A stretch of 64,000 nucleotides of DNA, from positions 130,932 to 194,931 of the forward strand of contig CASDUK010000002.1 of assembly GCA_949283975.1 (NCBI GenBank), in the 5' to 3' direction. The stretch comes from an uncultured Bacillota bacterium (lineage in GTDB: Bacteria > Bacillota > Clostridia > Christensenellales > UBA1242). Shown one piece after another: positions 50,148 through 60,019 of the stretch (position 1 is the stretch's first letter; each line of letters starts with the position of its first letter). The position numbers were made by a program, and so were the translations under genes. A model generated the notes under the pieces. It had not been told where the DNA came from and did not search any database. It saw nothing but the letters and a program-made list of their open reading frames with translations.

Positions 50148-50304
50148 AATTTTCCATCACATAATAGCTTCCGGAATGTTGCGTTGCAGGGAACCTTTGG
50201 CCTTTTTCAAGGTATGTTGCCCCGCCGCATCTTCCGTTTGCGTCATAGCAAGCGTAGTTGCCGGATTGTGGGGCTTGTTCGCCTGGCCTAAATTGTCCGT
50301 TCAT
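50146..50304 (-). CDS. YjzC-like small protein
   Basis: Encodes 52 residues: MNGQFRPGEQAPQSGNYACY, then a centre with DANGRCGGATYLEKGQRFP and a C-terminus SYYVMEN. The opening (Q-F-R-P-G-E-x-A-P-x-S-G-x-Y) is the YjzC pattern of small Bacillus/Clostridium proteins of unknown function; two Cys are present. GGAGGTGG precedes the ATG at 50304 at good spacing, so it is a real translated gene despite its size. Confidence 0.8.
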   Translation of the reverse strand: MNGQFRPGEQAPQSGNYACYDANGRCGGATYLEKGQRFPATQHSGSYYVMEN

Positions 50305-50351
50305 TTTCCACCTCCAACATTATCTTGTGCAGTTAAAAATTTTTAATTCAA

Positions 50352-50385
50352 AAAAAACAAAAGCCCGCCAAGCAGGTTTTTGTTC
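50352..50385 (-). terminator. Terminator of the 50391-51248 gene
   Basis: Imperfect ACCTGC/GCGGGC stem followed on the minus strand by TTTTGTTTTTTTT. Confidence 0.7.
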
Positions 50386-50390
50386 GTTAC

Positions 50391-51248
50391 CTATTTTTCG
50401 CTTGTTGTAACAAAATCAACTGTCATCGTGTAAGTCTGGCTGTTATATTCAAAGCTAACCTCCGCCGTGTGATAACCAAGCGAAACAACCGTGTTGCCCG
50501 TTGCCCCAACCCCGTCCAGCTTTATAACTGTAAATGAAATTCCATAAGTAAATTGTCCAAGGTTTCTAAAGTCACCGTCGTCGTTATAGGCGTCAAGGAA
50601 AAGAAACAACCTTCCGTCCGATTCAATTTGGGAAATTGTCTCTTGGCCAGAACAATTATAAAATATGTTGTCTCTTCCAGATCCATCGCGCATATATGCC
50701 GCAATTGGAAGGGCAGAACCAGAAGGCGTGTAGGAATTCTCAAACATTGGAGGATAGTCGCCGAAAAAGGCAACATTTTCACGGATATGAAGTTCATTCA
50801 GCATCGAAGCAAACTCCATTCCCTCTGGAACTTCCTCCCCTTCGTTCCATTCAATTTCCATAACAACTTCGCCGTTTTCTCTTTGATAGCCATAACAATA
50901 AGTTGCTGTATATTGAAAGGTTTCTTCCGAGGTTGGAATTGCATCGCCTCTTATAATCATAATCATATAGATGTCACCTTGTTCAGTAGCTATTTGCGCT
51001 TCAAAAGTATTGTTTGAAAAGAGTTTAACATGCTGATTATAATATGAACCTTCTTCATTGCCACTAGGGTTGTCCATTTCTCCCCAATAGTATTTAACAA
51101 CATTAATTGAGGGCTCATAGGCAAGCGACCCGCTCAAGTTAAGGTTTTCATTTGAAGAGGCATAAACAAAGAAAGAAAGCCCAAGCGTTAAAACAAGGGC
51201 AAAGCCCAAAGCAACCCAAAGCAGCATTACTTTTAATTTTGTTCCCAT
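50391..51248 (-). CDS. LSGSLSY-family secreted protein behind a poly-G promoter tract
   Basis: Encodes 285 residues; ATG at 51248 (MGTKLKVMLLWVALGFALVL) after AAGGAG. The signal/anchor segment (residues 6-29) is followed by ASSNENLNLSGSLAYEPSIN, the family signature shared with 3795 and 16205. The rest is beta-rich with Tyr/Asn-containing segments and no catalytic or anchor motif. Upstream, the minus strand reads TTGACA, six G, A, seventeen G, then CTGCTAGGA and TATATA, so the promoter spacer is a mononucleotide tract. Expression would depend on tract length. Confidence 0.78.
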   Translation of the reverse strand: MGTKLKVMLLWVALGFALVLTLGLSFFVYASSNENLNLSGSLAYEPSINVVKYYWGEMDNPSGNEEGSYYNQHVKLFSNNTFEAQIATEQGDIYMIMIIRGDAIPTSEETFQYTATYCYGYQRENGEVVMEIEWNEGEEVPEGMEFASMLNELHIRENVAFFGDYPPMFENSYTPSGSALPIAAYMRDGSGRDNIFYNCSGQETISQIESDGRLFLFLDAYNDDGDFRNLGQFTYGISFTVIKLDGVGATGNTVVSLGYHTAEVSFEYNSQTYTMTVDFVTTSEK

Positions 51249-51301
51249 ATTTTCTCCTTTTTTATTTTTCTTTTTTAAAAAATTTTTATTCCGCAAGCCT
51301 A

Positions 51302-51346
51302 TATATATCCTAGCAGCCCCCCCCCCCCCCCCCTCCCCCCTGTCAA
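51302..51346 (-). promoter_or_regulatory. Candidate phase-variable promoter with poly-G spacer
   Basis: Minus strand: TTGACA (51341-51346), G6-A-G17 (51317-51340), CTGCTAGGA, then TATATA (51302-51307). The present spacing is about 33 bases, well above the usual 17, so this allele is probably off or weak. Loss of G residues would bring the boxes closer. Confidence 0.6.
51317..51340. repeat. Poly-C/poly-G tract (17 C, T, 6 C on the plus strand)
   Basis: The only long G/C homopolymer in an otherwise AT-rich window. Such tracts change length by slipped-strand mispairing and are also prone to sequencing error, so the exact count is uncertain. Confidence 0.9.
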
Positions 51347-51521
51347 GTTTTTTTACATACTTTTTAAAAATTTTTTTTAAAATTTTAGAGCTTAGGGGTA
51401 TAACCCGTCGTTTAAGCCGTTAAAACCAAAATAAAACAAAGGGTTAAAGCGTTTATCTGTAAACTTTAAAGAAATTTTAACTAAGTTGGTTAAAAACACT
51501 TTATTTTTTTTAAAAATAGGT

Positions 51522-51527
51522 TAAAAT
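51522..51527 (+). promoter_or_regulatory. -10 box placed for leaderless start of uvrB
   Basis: TAAAAT ends seven bases before the uvrB ATG at 51535. There is no ribosome binding site and the -35 is weak (TTATTT or CTTTAT near 51500). Confidence 0.45.
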
Positions 51528-51534
51528 ATATAGT

Positions 51535-53499
51535 ATGGAGTATAGGAACTTTCAGCTGGTTTCTAATTTTAAACCATCAATAGATCAAAAAAACGCGATT
51601 GACAACTTAACCGCGGGTTTAAACGATGGCCTTAAAAACCAGGTTCTTCTTGGCGTTACTGGAAGCGGAAAAACTTTTACCATGGCAAACATAATTGCAA
51701 ACGTCAACAAGCCAACGCTTGTCATTGCCCACAACAAAACCCTTGCCGCTCAGCTTTGCAACGAATTTAGAGAATTTTTTCCAAACAACCGCGTTGAATA
51801 TTTTGTTTCATATTACGATTACTACCAGCCCGAGGCCTACATTGTTTCAACCGACACTTACATAGAAAAGGACATGGCAATCAACGATGAAATTGAAAAA
51901 CTTAGAAACTCCGCAACCGCCTCCCTTTTTGAGCGAAGCGACACGATTATTGTTGCCTCTGTTTCTTGCATCTATGGCCTTGGCGACCCAGAGGAATATA
52001 ACGGGCTTCAAGTTAACGTTCGCGAGGGAGATGTTGTTGACAGAAACAATGTTATGCGGAAGCTAATTGAAATTCAATACACGCGAAATGACATTGAATT
52101 CAAGCGCAGCACATTCCGCGTTAAAGGCGACACGCTTGATGTTTTTCCGGCAAACAGCAGCGAAATTGCAACAAGAATTGAATTTTTTGGCGATGAAATT
52201 GAAAAAATCTATCAATTTAACGCATTAACTGGCGAGAAAATTTCTGAGTTAAAATCCCAAACCTTTTTCCCTGCAACCCACTATGCAATTTCCCGCGGGC
52301 GGCTTTTAAGCGCAATTAGAGAAATTGAAAAGGACGCAGAGCAAGAAGTTGGCGCATTTAAATTTCAAGACAAACTAATTGAAGCCCAGCGGCTTAAAGA
52401 GAAAGTTGAATATGATGTTGAAATGATGAAAGAAGTTGGATATTGCAGCGGAATTGAAAATTATTCTCGCTATTTTGACGGAAGGCAGCCGGGCGAAGCG
52501 CCATTCACACTTTTGGATTACTTCCCAAAAGGATTCATAACGCTGATTGACGAAAGCCATATGACAATTCCTCAAATCCGCGCCATGTATAACGGAGACC
52601 GCTCCAGAAAAGACAACTTAGTTGAATATGGTTTCAGGCTTAAATCTGCCTATGACAACAGGCCGCTAAACTTTGAGGAATTTAAAGAAAAAATTGGCCA
52701 AACAATTTATGTTTCTGCAACGCCGGGAAAATTTGAACTTTCTGTTGCAGACAACATAACAGAACAACTAATTAGGCCAACCGGGCTTTTAGACCCCTCT
52801 ATTGAGGTTTTGAAAACAGAGGGGCAAATTTCTGCCCTGCTTGAAGAAATTAAAAAGACAACAAAAAAATCTGGAAGAGTTTTGGTTACAACCTTAACTA
52901 AAAAAATGGCGGAAGATTTAACCAACTTTCTCTGCGAAAACAAAGTTAAGGCAAGATATCTCCATTCTGAAATTGACACAATGGAGAGAATTGAGATTAT
53001 AAACGACCTTAGAAGCGGCGAATATGATGTTTTGGTTGGGATTAACCTTTTAAGAGAGGGGCTTGACCTTCCTGAGGTTATGTTGGTTGCAATTTTGGAC
53101 GCAGACAAAGAGGGTTTTTTGCGAAGCGAGGGCGCACTAATTCAAACAATTGGCCGTGCGGCAAGAAACAGCGAAGGACATGTTTTAATGTTTGCAGATA
53201 GAATTACTGATGCAATGAGGGCGGCAATTGACGAAACAAACAGAAGGCGAAAAATTCAAAAAGATTACAACGAAAAATATGGAATAATTCCAAAAACAAT
53301 TGTTAAAGAAATTAAAAACACAATTGAAATAACAAAAAAATCTTTAAGCAACTTAGACAAAGCAGATGTTTCTGAACAAATTGAAAAACTTAAAGCGCTT
53401 ATGAAAATTGCTTCAACAAATTTGGATTTCGAACTTGCAATTAAATATCGAGAAGAAATTAGCAAGTTGAAAAAGAGGTTGGAAAATGGAAAACGATAA
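51535..53499 (+). CDS. uvrB: Excinuclease ABC subunit B
   Basis: The damage-verifying ATPase of nucleotide excision repair. The 654 residues contain [14 protein letters not shown] near 40, the beta-hairpin [20 protein letters not shown] near 93-112, [49 protein letters not shown] and a C-terminal UVR coiled coil ([20 protein letters not shown]) for UvrC contact. Predicted leaderless. It overlaps uvrA by 14 bases, so the three uvr genes form one translationally coupled operon. Confidence 0.98.
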   Translation: MEYRNFQLVSNFKPSIDQKNAIDNLTAGLNDGLKNQVLLGVTGSGKTFTMANIIANVNKPTLVIAHNKTLAAQLCNEFREFFPNNRVEYFVSYYDYYQPEAYIVSTDTYIEKDMAINDEIEKLRNSATASLFERSDTIIVASVSCIYGLGDPEEYNGLQVNVREGDVVDRNNVMRKLIEIQYTRNDIEFKRSTFRVKGDTLDVFPANSSEIATRIEFFGDEIEKIYQFNALTGEKISELKSQTFFPATHYAISRGRLLSAIREIEKDAEQEVGAFKFQDKLIEAQRLKEKVEYDVEMMKEVGYCSGIENYSRYFDGRQPGEAPFTLLDYFPKGFITLIDESHMTIPQIRAMYNGDRSRKDNLVEYGFRLKSAYDNRPLNFEEFKEKIGQTIYVSATPGKFELSVADNITEQLIRPTGLLDPSIEVLKTEGQISALLEEIKKTTKKSGRVLVTTLTKKMAEDLTNFLCENKVKARYLHSEIDTMERIEIINDLRSGEYDVLVGINLLREGLDLPEVMLVAILDADKEGFLRSEGALIQTIGRAARNSEGHVLMFADRITDAMRAAIDETNRRRKIQKDYNEKYGIIPKTIVKEIKNTIEITKKSLSNLDKADVSEQIEKLKALMKIASTNLDFELAIKYREEISKLKKRLENGKR

Positions 53500-56329
53500 G
53501 ATAATAATTAAAGGAGCAAGGGAAAATAACCTTAAAAACATTGATCTTGAGCTTCCAAGAAACAAATTAATTGTCTTTACCGGCGTTAGCGGAAGCGGAA
53601 AAAGCACGCTTGCCTTTGACACAATTTTTGCCGAAGGTCAAAGAAGATATATGGACAGCCTCTCCTCCTATGCGCGCCAGTTTTTGGGTCAATCGTCCAA
53701 ACCAGATGTTGACAGCATTGAGGGGCTTTCGCCCGCAATTTCAATTGATCAAAAGTCAACCAACCACAACCCGCGTTCAACTGTTGGAACAATTACCGAA
53801 ATTTATGACTATTTAAGACTTTTATATTCAAAAATTGGAAAGCCCTTTTGCCCAAACTGCAACAAGGAAATTTCAACGCAAACTGTTGATCAAATTATCG
53901 ACAGGCTTTTGGAAACCCCAAACGGCGCAAAAATTCTTTTAACTTCACCAATTGTTAAAGGAAAGAAGGGAACTCATCAAGAAATTATCGACTCCATTAA
54001 GAAAAAGGGCTATTCAAGGCTTTTGATTGACGGAAAAATTAAAAAGGTTGATGAAGAAATTTCTCTTGAAAAAAACATAAGGCACAACATTTCTGTTATT
54101 GTTGACAGAATTGTTATGAGAGAGGGAATTGTTGAACGGCTTTCAGACAGCGTTGAACAAGCGCTTGGGCTGAGCCACGGCATTTTAGACGTTTTCTTTG
54201 AAAACAACCGCCACGAAATGTTTAGCACACGCCATTCCTGCCCAACTTGCGGCTACTCTCTTGACGAGATTACGCCAAGGCTTTTCAGCTTTAACAGCCC
54301 CTTTGGCGCATGCCCAAACTGCAGCGGCCTTGGATATACAATGGACATTGATGAATCGCTAATTCTAAAAAACAAGCGCCTTTCGGTTAAAGGGGGTGCT
54401 TTTAACGTTGCCGGGTGGAAATATGTTTATGGCGGCATGGTAAAGGGCTATTTTGACGCAATTTCAGAAAAATATAACATAGATTTAAATGCGCCAATTT
54501 CATCACTCTCCAAAGAAAAGTTGAACATTTTTTTGTATGGAACTGGCGATGAAGCCCTTGATGTAACCTTTAAAACAAACAACGGAAGCATAAAGTCGTT
54601 TACTGCCCCGTTTGAGGGAATTATTAACAATTTAAAAAGAAGGTTTAAAGAAACAGACAGCGAATTCATGCGAAGTGAAATTCAAAAACTAATGAAAAAC
54701 CAAAAGTGTCCGGTTTGCGGCGGAAAGCGCTTAAAACAAACTGCATTATCTGTTAAAATTGCCAATCTTGACATTGCAGAGATGTCGGCAATGTCCGTTG
54801 ACAAACTTCTAAACTTTTTAGAAGGCATTAACATTAGCAATTACGACAAAAAAGTTGGCCAAAGCATCTTCAAAGAAATCCTCTCCCGCCTTCAATTTTT
54901 AAAAAATGTTGGTCTTTCCTACTTAACGCTTTCAAGAGAGGCGGAAACCCTGAGCGGCGGCGAAGCTCAAAGAATTAGGCTTGCAACACAAATTGGAAGC
55001 GGGCTTACCGGCGTTTTATACATCTTAGACGAACCAAGCATTGGCCTTCATCAAGTTGACAACGAAAAACTTTTAAACACGCTTTTCTCACTTAGAAATT
55101 TGGGAAACACGCTGATTGTTGTTGAACATGACGAAGAAACAATTTTATATGCCGACCATGTTGTTGATGTTGGCGTTTACGCCGGCGTTCACGGCGGCGA
55201 AATTGTTGCAACCGGAACGCCAGAGGACATTATGAATTGCCCAAAGTCGATAACCGGCCAGTTCCTTTCTGGAAAGGAAAAAATTGAAATCCCAAAGAAA
55301 AGAAGACGCCCAAAGGGGTTTTTCAGAATTTTAAACTGCTCGGAAAACAACCTTAAAAAAATTGAAGCAAAATTCCCAGTTGGTTGTTTCACCTGCGTAA
55401 CAGGCGTTAGCGGAAGCGGGAAGAGCACGCTTGTTTCAAGAACGCTCTACCCAATTTTGGCAAACCATTTAAACAAAACCCAACGCGAAGAGGGAAAACA
55501 CGGAAAAGTTTCTGGCCTTGAGCTGTTCGACAAAGTAATCAACATTGACCAATCCCCAATTGGAAGAACGCCGCGCTCCAACCCCGCAACTTACACAGGT
55601 GTTTTCACCGCAATTAGAGAACTTTTTGCAACAACGCAAACGGCAAAAGTTAAGGGTTTTAGCGCATCTAGGTTTAGTTTTAATGTTCCCGGCGGACGCT
55701 GCGAACGCTGTGAGGGCGAAGGAATTAAGCGAATTGAAATGTATTTCCTCCCAGACATTGAAGTCCCCTGCGAAGTTTGCGAAGGAAAGAAATATAACCA
55801 AGAAACGCTTTCGGTTTACTACAAGGGAAAGAACATTAGCGAAGTTTTGGATATGACAGTTGAAGAGGCTCTTGAGTTCTTTAAGAACATTCCAAACATT
55901 CGAACGAAACTTAAGGCGCTTTTCGATGTTGGGCTTGGATATATAAAGCTTGGCCAATCTTCAACAACGCTAAGCGGCGGAGAAGCTCAAAGAGTTAAAC
56001 TTGCAACAGAACTTGCAAAGAGAAACACAGGAAAAACGCTTTACATTTTAGACGAGCCAACAACGGGGCTTCACATGTATGATGTTAGAAAGCTTATCAA
56101 CATTCTTCAAACATTTGTTGACAAGGGCAACACCGTTGTTGTTATTGAACATAACCTAGACGTTATAAAAGTTGCGGATTACATTATAGACCTTGGGCCA
56201 GAGGGCGGGGACGCCGGCGGCGAAATTGTTGCAACGGGAAATCCTGAAAAAGTTGCCAAATGTGAAAACAGTTACACTGGAATGTTTTTAAAAAAGATTT
56301 TATCTAAGGAGAAAGGTGGAACAAATTAA
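53486..56329 (+). CDS. uvrA: Excinuclease ABC subunit A
   Basis: The damage-recognising ABC ATPase of nucleotide excision repair. The 947 residues carry two ATPase halves: [14 protein letters not shown] near 32 with signature [15 protein letters not shown] near 490, and [14 protein letters not shown] near 640 with [17 protein letters not shown] near 830. Zinc modules are seen ([10 protein letters not shown] with CPNCSGLGY, and CERCEGEG with CEVCEGKKY). The ATG at 53486 lies inside the end of uvrB after TTGGAAAAG-type sequence. Confidence 0.98.
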   Translation: MENDKIIIKGARENNLKNIDLELPRNKLIVFTGVSGSGKSTLAFDTIFAEGQRRYMDSLSSYARQFLGQSSKPDVDSIEGLSPAISIDQKSTNHNPRSTVGTITEIYDYLRLLYSKIGKPFCPNCNKEISTQTVDQIIDRLLETPNGAKILLTSPIVKGKKGTHQEIIDSIKKKGYSRLLIDGKIKKVDEEISLEKNIRHNISVIVDRIVMREGIVERLSDSVEQALGLSHGILDVFFENNRHEMFSTRHSCPTCGYSLDEITPRLFSFNSPFGACPNCSGLGYTMDIDESLILKNKRLSVKGGAFNVAGWKYVYGGMVKGYFDAISEKYNIDLNAPISSLSKEKLNIFLYGTGDEALDVTFKTNNGSIKSFTAPFEGIINNLKRRFKETDSEFMRSEIQKLMKNQKCPVCGGKRLKQTALSVKIANLDIAEMSAMSVDKLLNFLEGINISNYDKKVGQSIFKEILSRLQFLKNVGLSYLTLSREAETLSGGEAQRIRLATQIGSGLTGVLYILDEPSIGLHQVDNEKLLNTLFSLRNLGNTLIVVEHDEETILYADHVVDVGVYAGVHGGEIVATGTPEDIMNCPKSITGQFLSGKEKIEIPKKRRRPKGFFRILNCSENNLKKIEAKFPVGCFTCVTGVSGSGKSTLVSRTLYPILANHLNKTQREEGKHGKVSGLELFDKVINIDQSPIGRTPRSNPATYTGVFTAIRELFATTQTAKVKGFSASRFSFNVPGGRCERCEGEGIKRIEMYFLPDIEVPCEVCEGKKYNQETLSVYYKGKNISEVLDMTVEEALEFFKNIPNIRTKLKALFDVGLGYIKLGQSSTTLSGGEAQRVKLATELAKRNTGKTLYILDEPTTGLHMYDVRKLINILQTFVDKGNTVVVIEHNLDVIKVADYIIDLGPEGGDAGGEIVATGNPEKVAKCENSYTGMFLKKILSKEKGGTN

Positions 56330-57953
56330 AGAAAAAGTTAAAGCCCTTCCCCGCTCAAGCGGCGTTTACATCATGAAAAACAACAAGGGCGAAATAATTT
56401 ACATTGGGAAAGCAAAAATTTTAAAAAATCGTGTTTCCCAATATTTCCAAAACTCAAAAAAGCAAATTAAAGTTCAAACAATGGTTGACAATATTGCAGA
56501 TTTTGATTATATCCTAACGCCAAGCGAACTTGATGCTTTTATCTTGGAAAACACCTTAATTAAAAAACACAAGCCGTTTTTTAACATTCTTTTAAAGGAC
56601 GGAAAACAATATCCTTACATCAGGGTTAATCCCCATGACGACTACCCTCGCTTTAGCGTTGTTAGAAAGGTTAAAACCGACGGCGCAAGGTATTTTGGGC
56701 CATATTTCGGAAAAATTAACGCATATGAACTTCTAAAAACGCTAAACAGCGCCTATCCAGTTAGAACATGCAACAAAGAATTTAAACAAAAAAAGAAAAC
56801 ACGGCCTTGTCTAAACTATTCAATTGGGCTTTGCAGCGGGCCTTGTTGCGACAAAATTTCAAAAGAAGATTATAAGGCAATCGTTTCAAAAGCAATGGGT
56901 TTTTTAAATGGAAATGAAAAAGAAATTTTATTAGTTTTAGAAAATAAAATGAATTTGGCAAGCGAAAGCGAAAATTTTGAAACGGCAATTTCGCTTAGAA
57001 ATAGAATTGCAATGGTTAAAGAACTTTCAAACCGCGCAGTTGTTGACCTTGCAAAAACAGCGGAATTTGACATTTTTTCGGCGCAAAAAACGGAAAATTA
57101 CGCGGCAGTTAATGTAACAATTGTTCGCGCGGGAAAACTTCTTTCAAGCCAAAATTTCGACATTTCTCAGGCAAGTGACTTAGAAGAGGGGTTTTCTTCC
57201 TTCATTTTGCAATATTACACGAACAAATTAGTTCCAAAAAACATTTTAACAAATTTAATCTTGGATTTTAATTTGCTTGAAAATGCTCTTTCCGTTGTTA
57301 AGGGCGCAAATGTTAGTTTCTCTGTTCCAGAAAAAGGTGTAAAGCGAAAGCTGGTTCTAATGGCAGAGCAAAACGCAAAAAATTTCATTGAGAAGGAGTT
57401 TTTAAAGGAAAAAGATGAAACATATTTAAACATGGTTAAAGCTCTTAAAGTTGGACTTTCGCTAAAAGATCTTCCAAACAGAATTGAATGTTACGATATT
57501 TCTCACATTTCTGGAACAAACAAGGTTGGATCGATGGTTGTTTTCGCCTTTGGGCGCGCGCAAAACAGCGACTATCGCAAATTTAAAATTAAAACTGTTG
57601 AAGGAAACGACGACTTTGCTTCGCTAAGCGAAGTTCTTAGCCGCAGAGTTTTGGAATTTGACAAACAAAACGATTCCTCCTTTAAAAAACGCCCAGACCT
57701 GTTGGTTATAGACGGCGGAAAGGGGCAACTCTCCTCCGTTGTCCAGGCGCTTAAAGGAACATCTTTTGAAGATGTTCCAATCATATCTCTTGCAAAAAAG
57801 TTTGAAGAGGTTTACACAAAAAGTTCACCAAATCCAATTATTTTCAAACAAGGAAGCGGAGAGCTTCGCCTTCTTCAAAACATTAGAGACGAAGCTCACC
57901 GCTTTGCAATAACCTTCCACCGAACGCTTAGAAGCAAAACAATGCTAAGCTAA
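56316..57953 (+). CDS. uvrC: Excinuclease ABC subunit C
   Basis: Makes the dual incision in nucleotide excision repair. The 545 residues comprise the GIY-YIG nuclease (SGVYIMKNNKGEIIYIGKAK near 15-35), a UVR motif (SESENFETAISLRNRI near 215), the RNase-H-like 5' nuclease (IECYDISHISGTNKVGSMVV, LLVIDGGKGQLS) and DEAHRFAITFHR. The C-terminal HhH tandem present in longer UvrC proteins is missing; the chain ends shortly after the RNase H domain (RTLRSKTMLS), giving a somewhat short protein. GTG start at 56316 with AAGGAG upstream; overlaps uvrA by 14 bases. Confidence 0.97.
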   Translation: MEQIKEKVKALPRSSGVYIMKNNKGEIIYIGKAKILKNRVSQYFQNSKKQIKVQTMVDNIADFDYILTPSELDAFILENTLIKKHKPFFNILLKDGKQYPYIRVNPHDDYPRFSVVRKVKTDGARYFGPYFGKINAYELLKTLNSAYPVRTCNKEFKQKKKTRPCLNYSIGLCSGPCCDKISKEDYKAIVSKAMGFLNGNEKEILLVLENKMNLASESENFETAISLRNRIAMVKELSNRAVVDLAKTAEFDIFSAQKTENYAAVNVTIVRAGKLLSSQNFDISQASDLEEGFSSFILQYYTNKLVPKNILTNLILDFNLLENALSVVKGANVSFSVPEKGVKRKLVLMAEQNAKNFIEKEFLKEKDETYLNMVKALKVGLSLKDLPNRIECYDISHISGTNKVGSMVVFAFGRAQNSDYRKFKIKTVEGNDDFASLSEVLSRRVLEFDKQNDSSFKKRPDLLVIDGGKGQLSSVVQALKGTSFEDVPIISLAKKFEEVYTKSSPNPIIFKQGSGELRLLQNIRDEAHRFAITFHRTLRSKTMLS

Positions 57954-59215
57954 AATTTTTTAAGTTCGGCTTCTTCAATTCCCTTTCCAACAACGGAAAC
58001 AACAAAGTCCTTTTCGAAATATAGCTGCTTTGCAACTTTATTGACATCTTCTAAAGCAACACTTTCAATCATTTCAAATTCTTGTTTCAGGCTTGGAATT
58101 TCGCCAAAAATTGCAAATTTTGCCGCATTTAATTTTGCAATTTGAATTTTGCTATCTTGAGCATAAACTTTTGACGACTTTAAATTGTTTTTTGCCTTTA
58201 TAAGTTCTTGCTCTGTAACACCGTGCATGGCAAGTTCTTTTAAAACAGCTTTAATATTTTCAATTGCAAGCCCAACATTGTTTGGGCTTGTTCCAGCATA
58301 TATCCCCAAAATTCCAAATTCCAAACAAGAATAACATTCCGCCCAAGTTGAATAAACAAGCCCTCGCTTTTCTCTAAGTTCAGTAAACAACCTAGAGCTA
58401 AGACCTCCTCCAAGAATATCTTGAAAGAGGTGGACGGAAAACCTTAAGGGGTCGTTTGCGGCAATTGATTTAAAAAGTATGTAAATTTGAGCTTGATTTC
58501 TATCCTGAACTTCCAAAACATAGTTCTTTTTGGGTTTTATAACAACTTGCGGCACGTTTGGGCGCTCCTCAAATTTTTTATTTAAAGTGTTTTTAAAATG
58601 TTTTTCAACAATTTTTTCCGCTTCTTCAAAGCGGATATTACCGCAAACGGAAAAAATTATTCTATTTGGTGTGTAATTTCTTTCCTTAAAAGATAAAATT
58701 TCCTCCCTTGTAACGTTTGAAATTACTTCGGGTAGGCCTAAAACATCATGTCCAAACCTTGTTCCTCCCATAAGTTCACGAAAAGCGTTCATATAGGCAA
58801 CATGAAGAGGAGAATCTTTTGCCCTTTTAATTTCCTCTAAAACAACGCTTTTTTCTTTTTCAATTTCTTCCTCATCAAAAAGGCCGCCTTCAAACATTTG
58901 AGAATAAATTTCAACACACCTTTCAAAATTTTCTTTCAAACAATGAAAATGATAAACCGTTTTAACATCATTTGTTTGGGCATTAATTCTTGCCCCAAGG
59001 CTTTCAAGGCTTGTTGCAAGCTGTTGGGTTGACATTTCTTTTGTGCTTTTAAAAAACAAATGTTCCAGAAAGTGGGCAAGGCCATATTCGCTCTCACATT
59101 CATCTCCCGCGCCAACGCTAACATGAATTGCAAAAGCAACATAGTTTGCGCTTTCAATTTCTTGGCAAATTAATTTTGACCCGTTTTCATATTTTTTAAT
59201 TTCTATGTTATTCAT
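57950..59215 (-). CDS. M16-family zinc peptidase (YmxG/PqqL-like)
   Basis: Encodes 421 residues from the ATG at 59215 (MNNIEIKKYENGSKLICQEI); the longer frame reaches into the tRNA-Lys terminator region and is not supported. The inverted zinc motif H-x-x-E-H appears as LAHFLEHLFFKST near 45-57, with the distant Glu in EEIEKEKSVVLEEIKRA. The second half contains GGGLSSRLFTELREKRGLVY, the usual substrate-binding R-Y region of M16. The family includes processing peptidases and PqqF/YmxG. TATACT ends six bases before the ATG, so it is probably leaderless. The stop overlaps uvrC by four bases. Confidence 0.93.
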   Translation of the reverse strand: MNNIEIKKYENGSKLICQEIESANYVAFAIHVSVGAGDECESEYGLAHFLEHLFFKSTKEMSTQQLATSLESLGARINAQTNDVKTVYHFHCLKENFERCVEIYSQMFEGGLFDEEEIEKEKSVVLEEIKRAKDSPLHVAYMNAFRELMGGTRFGHDVLGLPEVISNVTREEILSFKERNYTPNRIIFSVCGNIRFEEAEKIVEKHFKNTLNKKFEERPNVPQVVIKPKKNYVLEVQDRNQAQIYILFKSIAANDPLRFSVHLFQDILGGGLSSRLFTELREKRGLVYSTWAECYSCLEFGILGIYAGTSPNNVGLAIENIKAVLKELAMHGVTEQELIKAKNNLKSSKVYAQDSKIQIAKLNAAKFAIFGEIPSLKQEFEMIESVALEDVNKVAKQLYFEKDFVVSVVGKGIEEAELKKF

Positions 59216-59221
59216 ATAGTT

Positions 59222-59227
59222 AGTATA
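59222..59227 (-). promoter_or_regulatory. -10 box placed for leaderless start of the M16 gene
   Basis: TATACT on the minus strand, six bases before the ATG at 59215. A TTACAA lies 18 bases upstream. Confidence 0.45.
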
Positions 59228-59260
59228 TATCAAATGTTGCAAAACTTGTAATAAAAGTTT

Positions 59261-59281
59261 AAAAAAGCCCACAAAGTGGGC
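59261..59281 (-). terminator. Terminator of tRNA-Lys
   Basis: GCCCAC/GTGGGC stem with AAA loop, six T on the minus strand. Confidence 0.88.
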
Positions 59282-59288
59282 AAAATTT

Positions 59289-59367
59289 TGGTGGCTCACC
59301 CGGGATTCGAACCCGGGACCCCTTGATTAAAAGTCAAGTGCTCTAGCCGACTGAGCTAGTGAACCAC
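59289..59367 (-). tRNA. tRNA-Lys (anticodon TTT)
   Basis: The acceptor stem GTGGTTC/GAGCCAC is followed by an encoded CCA. Anticodon stem CTTGA/TCAAG with loop CTTTTAA (anticodon TTT); T arm CCCGGGTTCGAATCCCGGG. Its own promoter lies at 59377-59405. Confidence 0.97.
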
Positions 59368-59376
59368 GCGAGATTG

Positions 59377-59405
59377 ATTATATTATAAACAACCTCGTTT
59401 GTCAA
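59377..59405 (-). promoter_or_regulatory. Promoter of tRNA-Lys
   Basis: Perfect TTGACA (59400-59405), a 17-base spacer and perfect TATAAT (59377-59382) on the minus strand. It lies just downstream of rplT and separates the tRNA from that operon. Confidence 0.85.
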
Positions 59406-59419
59406 TTATTTTGTTAAAT

Positions 59420-59776
59420 TTATTTCGCAAGAGCAGCTTTTGCCGTTGCAACCAAGCTTGCGAATTCTGCTGGGTTGTTGGTTGCAAGATCTGAAAGAAT
59501 TTTTCTGTTAAGTGAGATGTTTGCTGCCTTAAGCCCGCTTATGAACCTTGAATATGACATGTCATTAATTCTGCATCCAGCGTTAATTCTTGCAATCCAA
59601 AGACGGCGAAAATCTCTTTTCTTTTGTTTTCTTCCAATATAGGCATAATTTCCGCTTTTCATAACCGCTTCTCTTGCAACTCTGTAAAGCTTTGATTTTG
59701 CCCCGCGATAACCTTTTGCTTGTTTTAAAATTGCCCTGCGCTTTTTAAGTGCGTTAACAGATCTTTTAATTCTCAT
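59420..59776 (-). CDS. rplT: 50S ribosomal protein L20
   Basis: An early 50S assembly protein that also represses its operon in Firmicutes. The 118 residues have the usual length and sequence: [60 protein letters not shown] and the C-terminal globular half ([20 protein letters not shown]). Third gene of infC-rpmI-rplT, 11 bases after rpmI. The start has a GAGGGGC-type site. Confidence 0.98.
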   Translation of the reverse strand: MRIKRSVNALKKRRAILKQAKGYRGAKSKLYRVAREAVMKSGNYAYIGRKQKKRDFRRLWIARINAGCRINDMSYSRFISGLKAANISLNRKILSDLATNNPAEFASLVATAKAALAK

Positions 59777-59787
59777 GTTGCCCCTCC

Positions 59788-59982
59788 TTAACCTTGAACC
59801 ATCGTTTTAATGGTTTTTGATTGTTTTCCTTTAAGGAACCCTGCCTTTCTAAGGTGTCTTTTCCTAGATTGCGACTTTTCTGTTAAAAAATGGCCTCTGT
59901 TTGCCTTTGAAAACTTAACGTTTCCAGATTTACTAACTTTAAATCTTTTCTTTGCCCCACTGTGGGATTTCATTTTTGGCAT
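59788..59982 (-). CDS. rpmI: 50S ribosomal protein L35
   Basis: Encodes 64 residues: [20 protein letters not shown], then [20 protein letters not shown] and the C-terminal [19 protein letters not shown]. Full length for L35. AAGGAG precedes the ATG. It lies between infC and rplT, in the canonical order. Confidence 0.98.
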   Translation of the reverse strand: MPKMKSHSGAKKRFKVSKSGNVKFSKANRGHFLTEKSQSRKRHLRKAGFLKGKQSKTIKTMVQG

Positions 59983-60019
59983 ATTTTCTTCTCCTTTTAA
60001 ATTTTTGAAAGTTCGTTTC

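Noticed and set aside
51380-51480. GGGGTATAACCC-like short inverted sequence upstream of uvrB as a LexA/DinR-type operator
   Set aside because: It does not match the known CGAACRNRYGTTYC or related boxes, and it is too short and AT-rich to be distinguished from chance.
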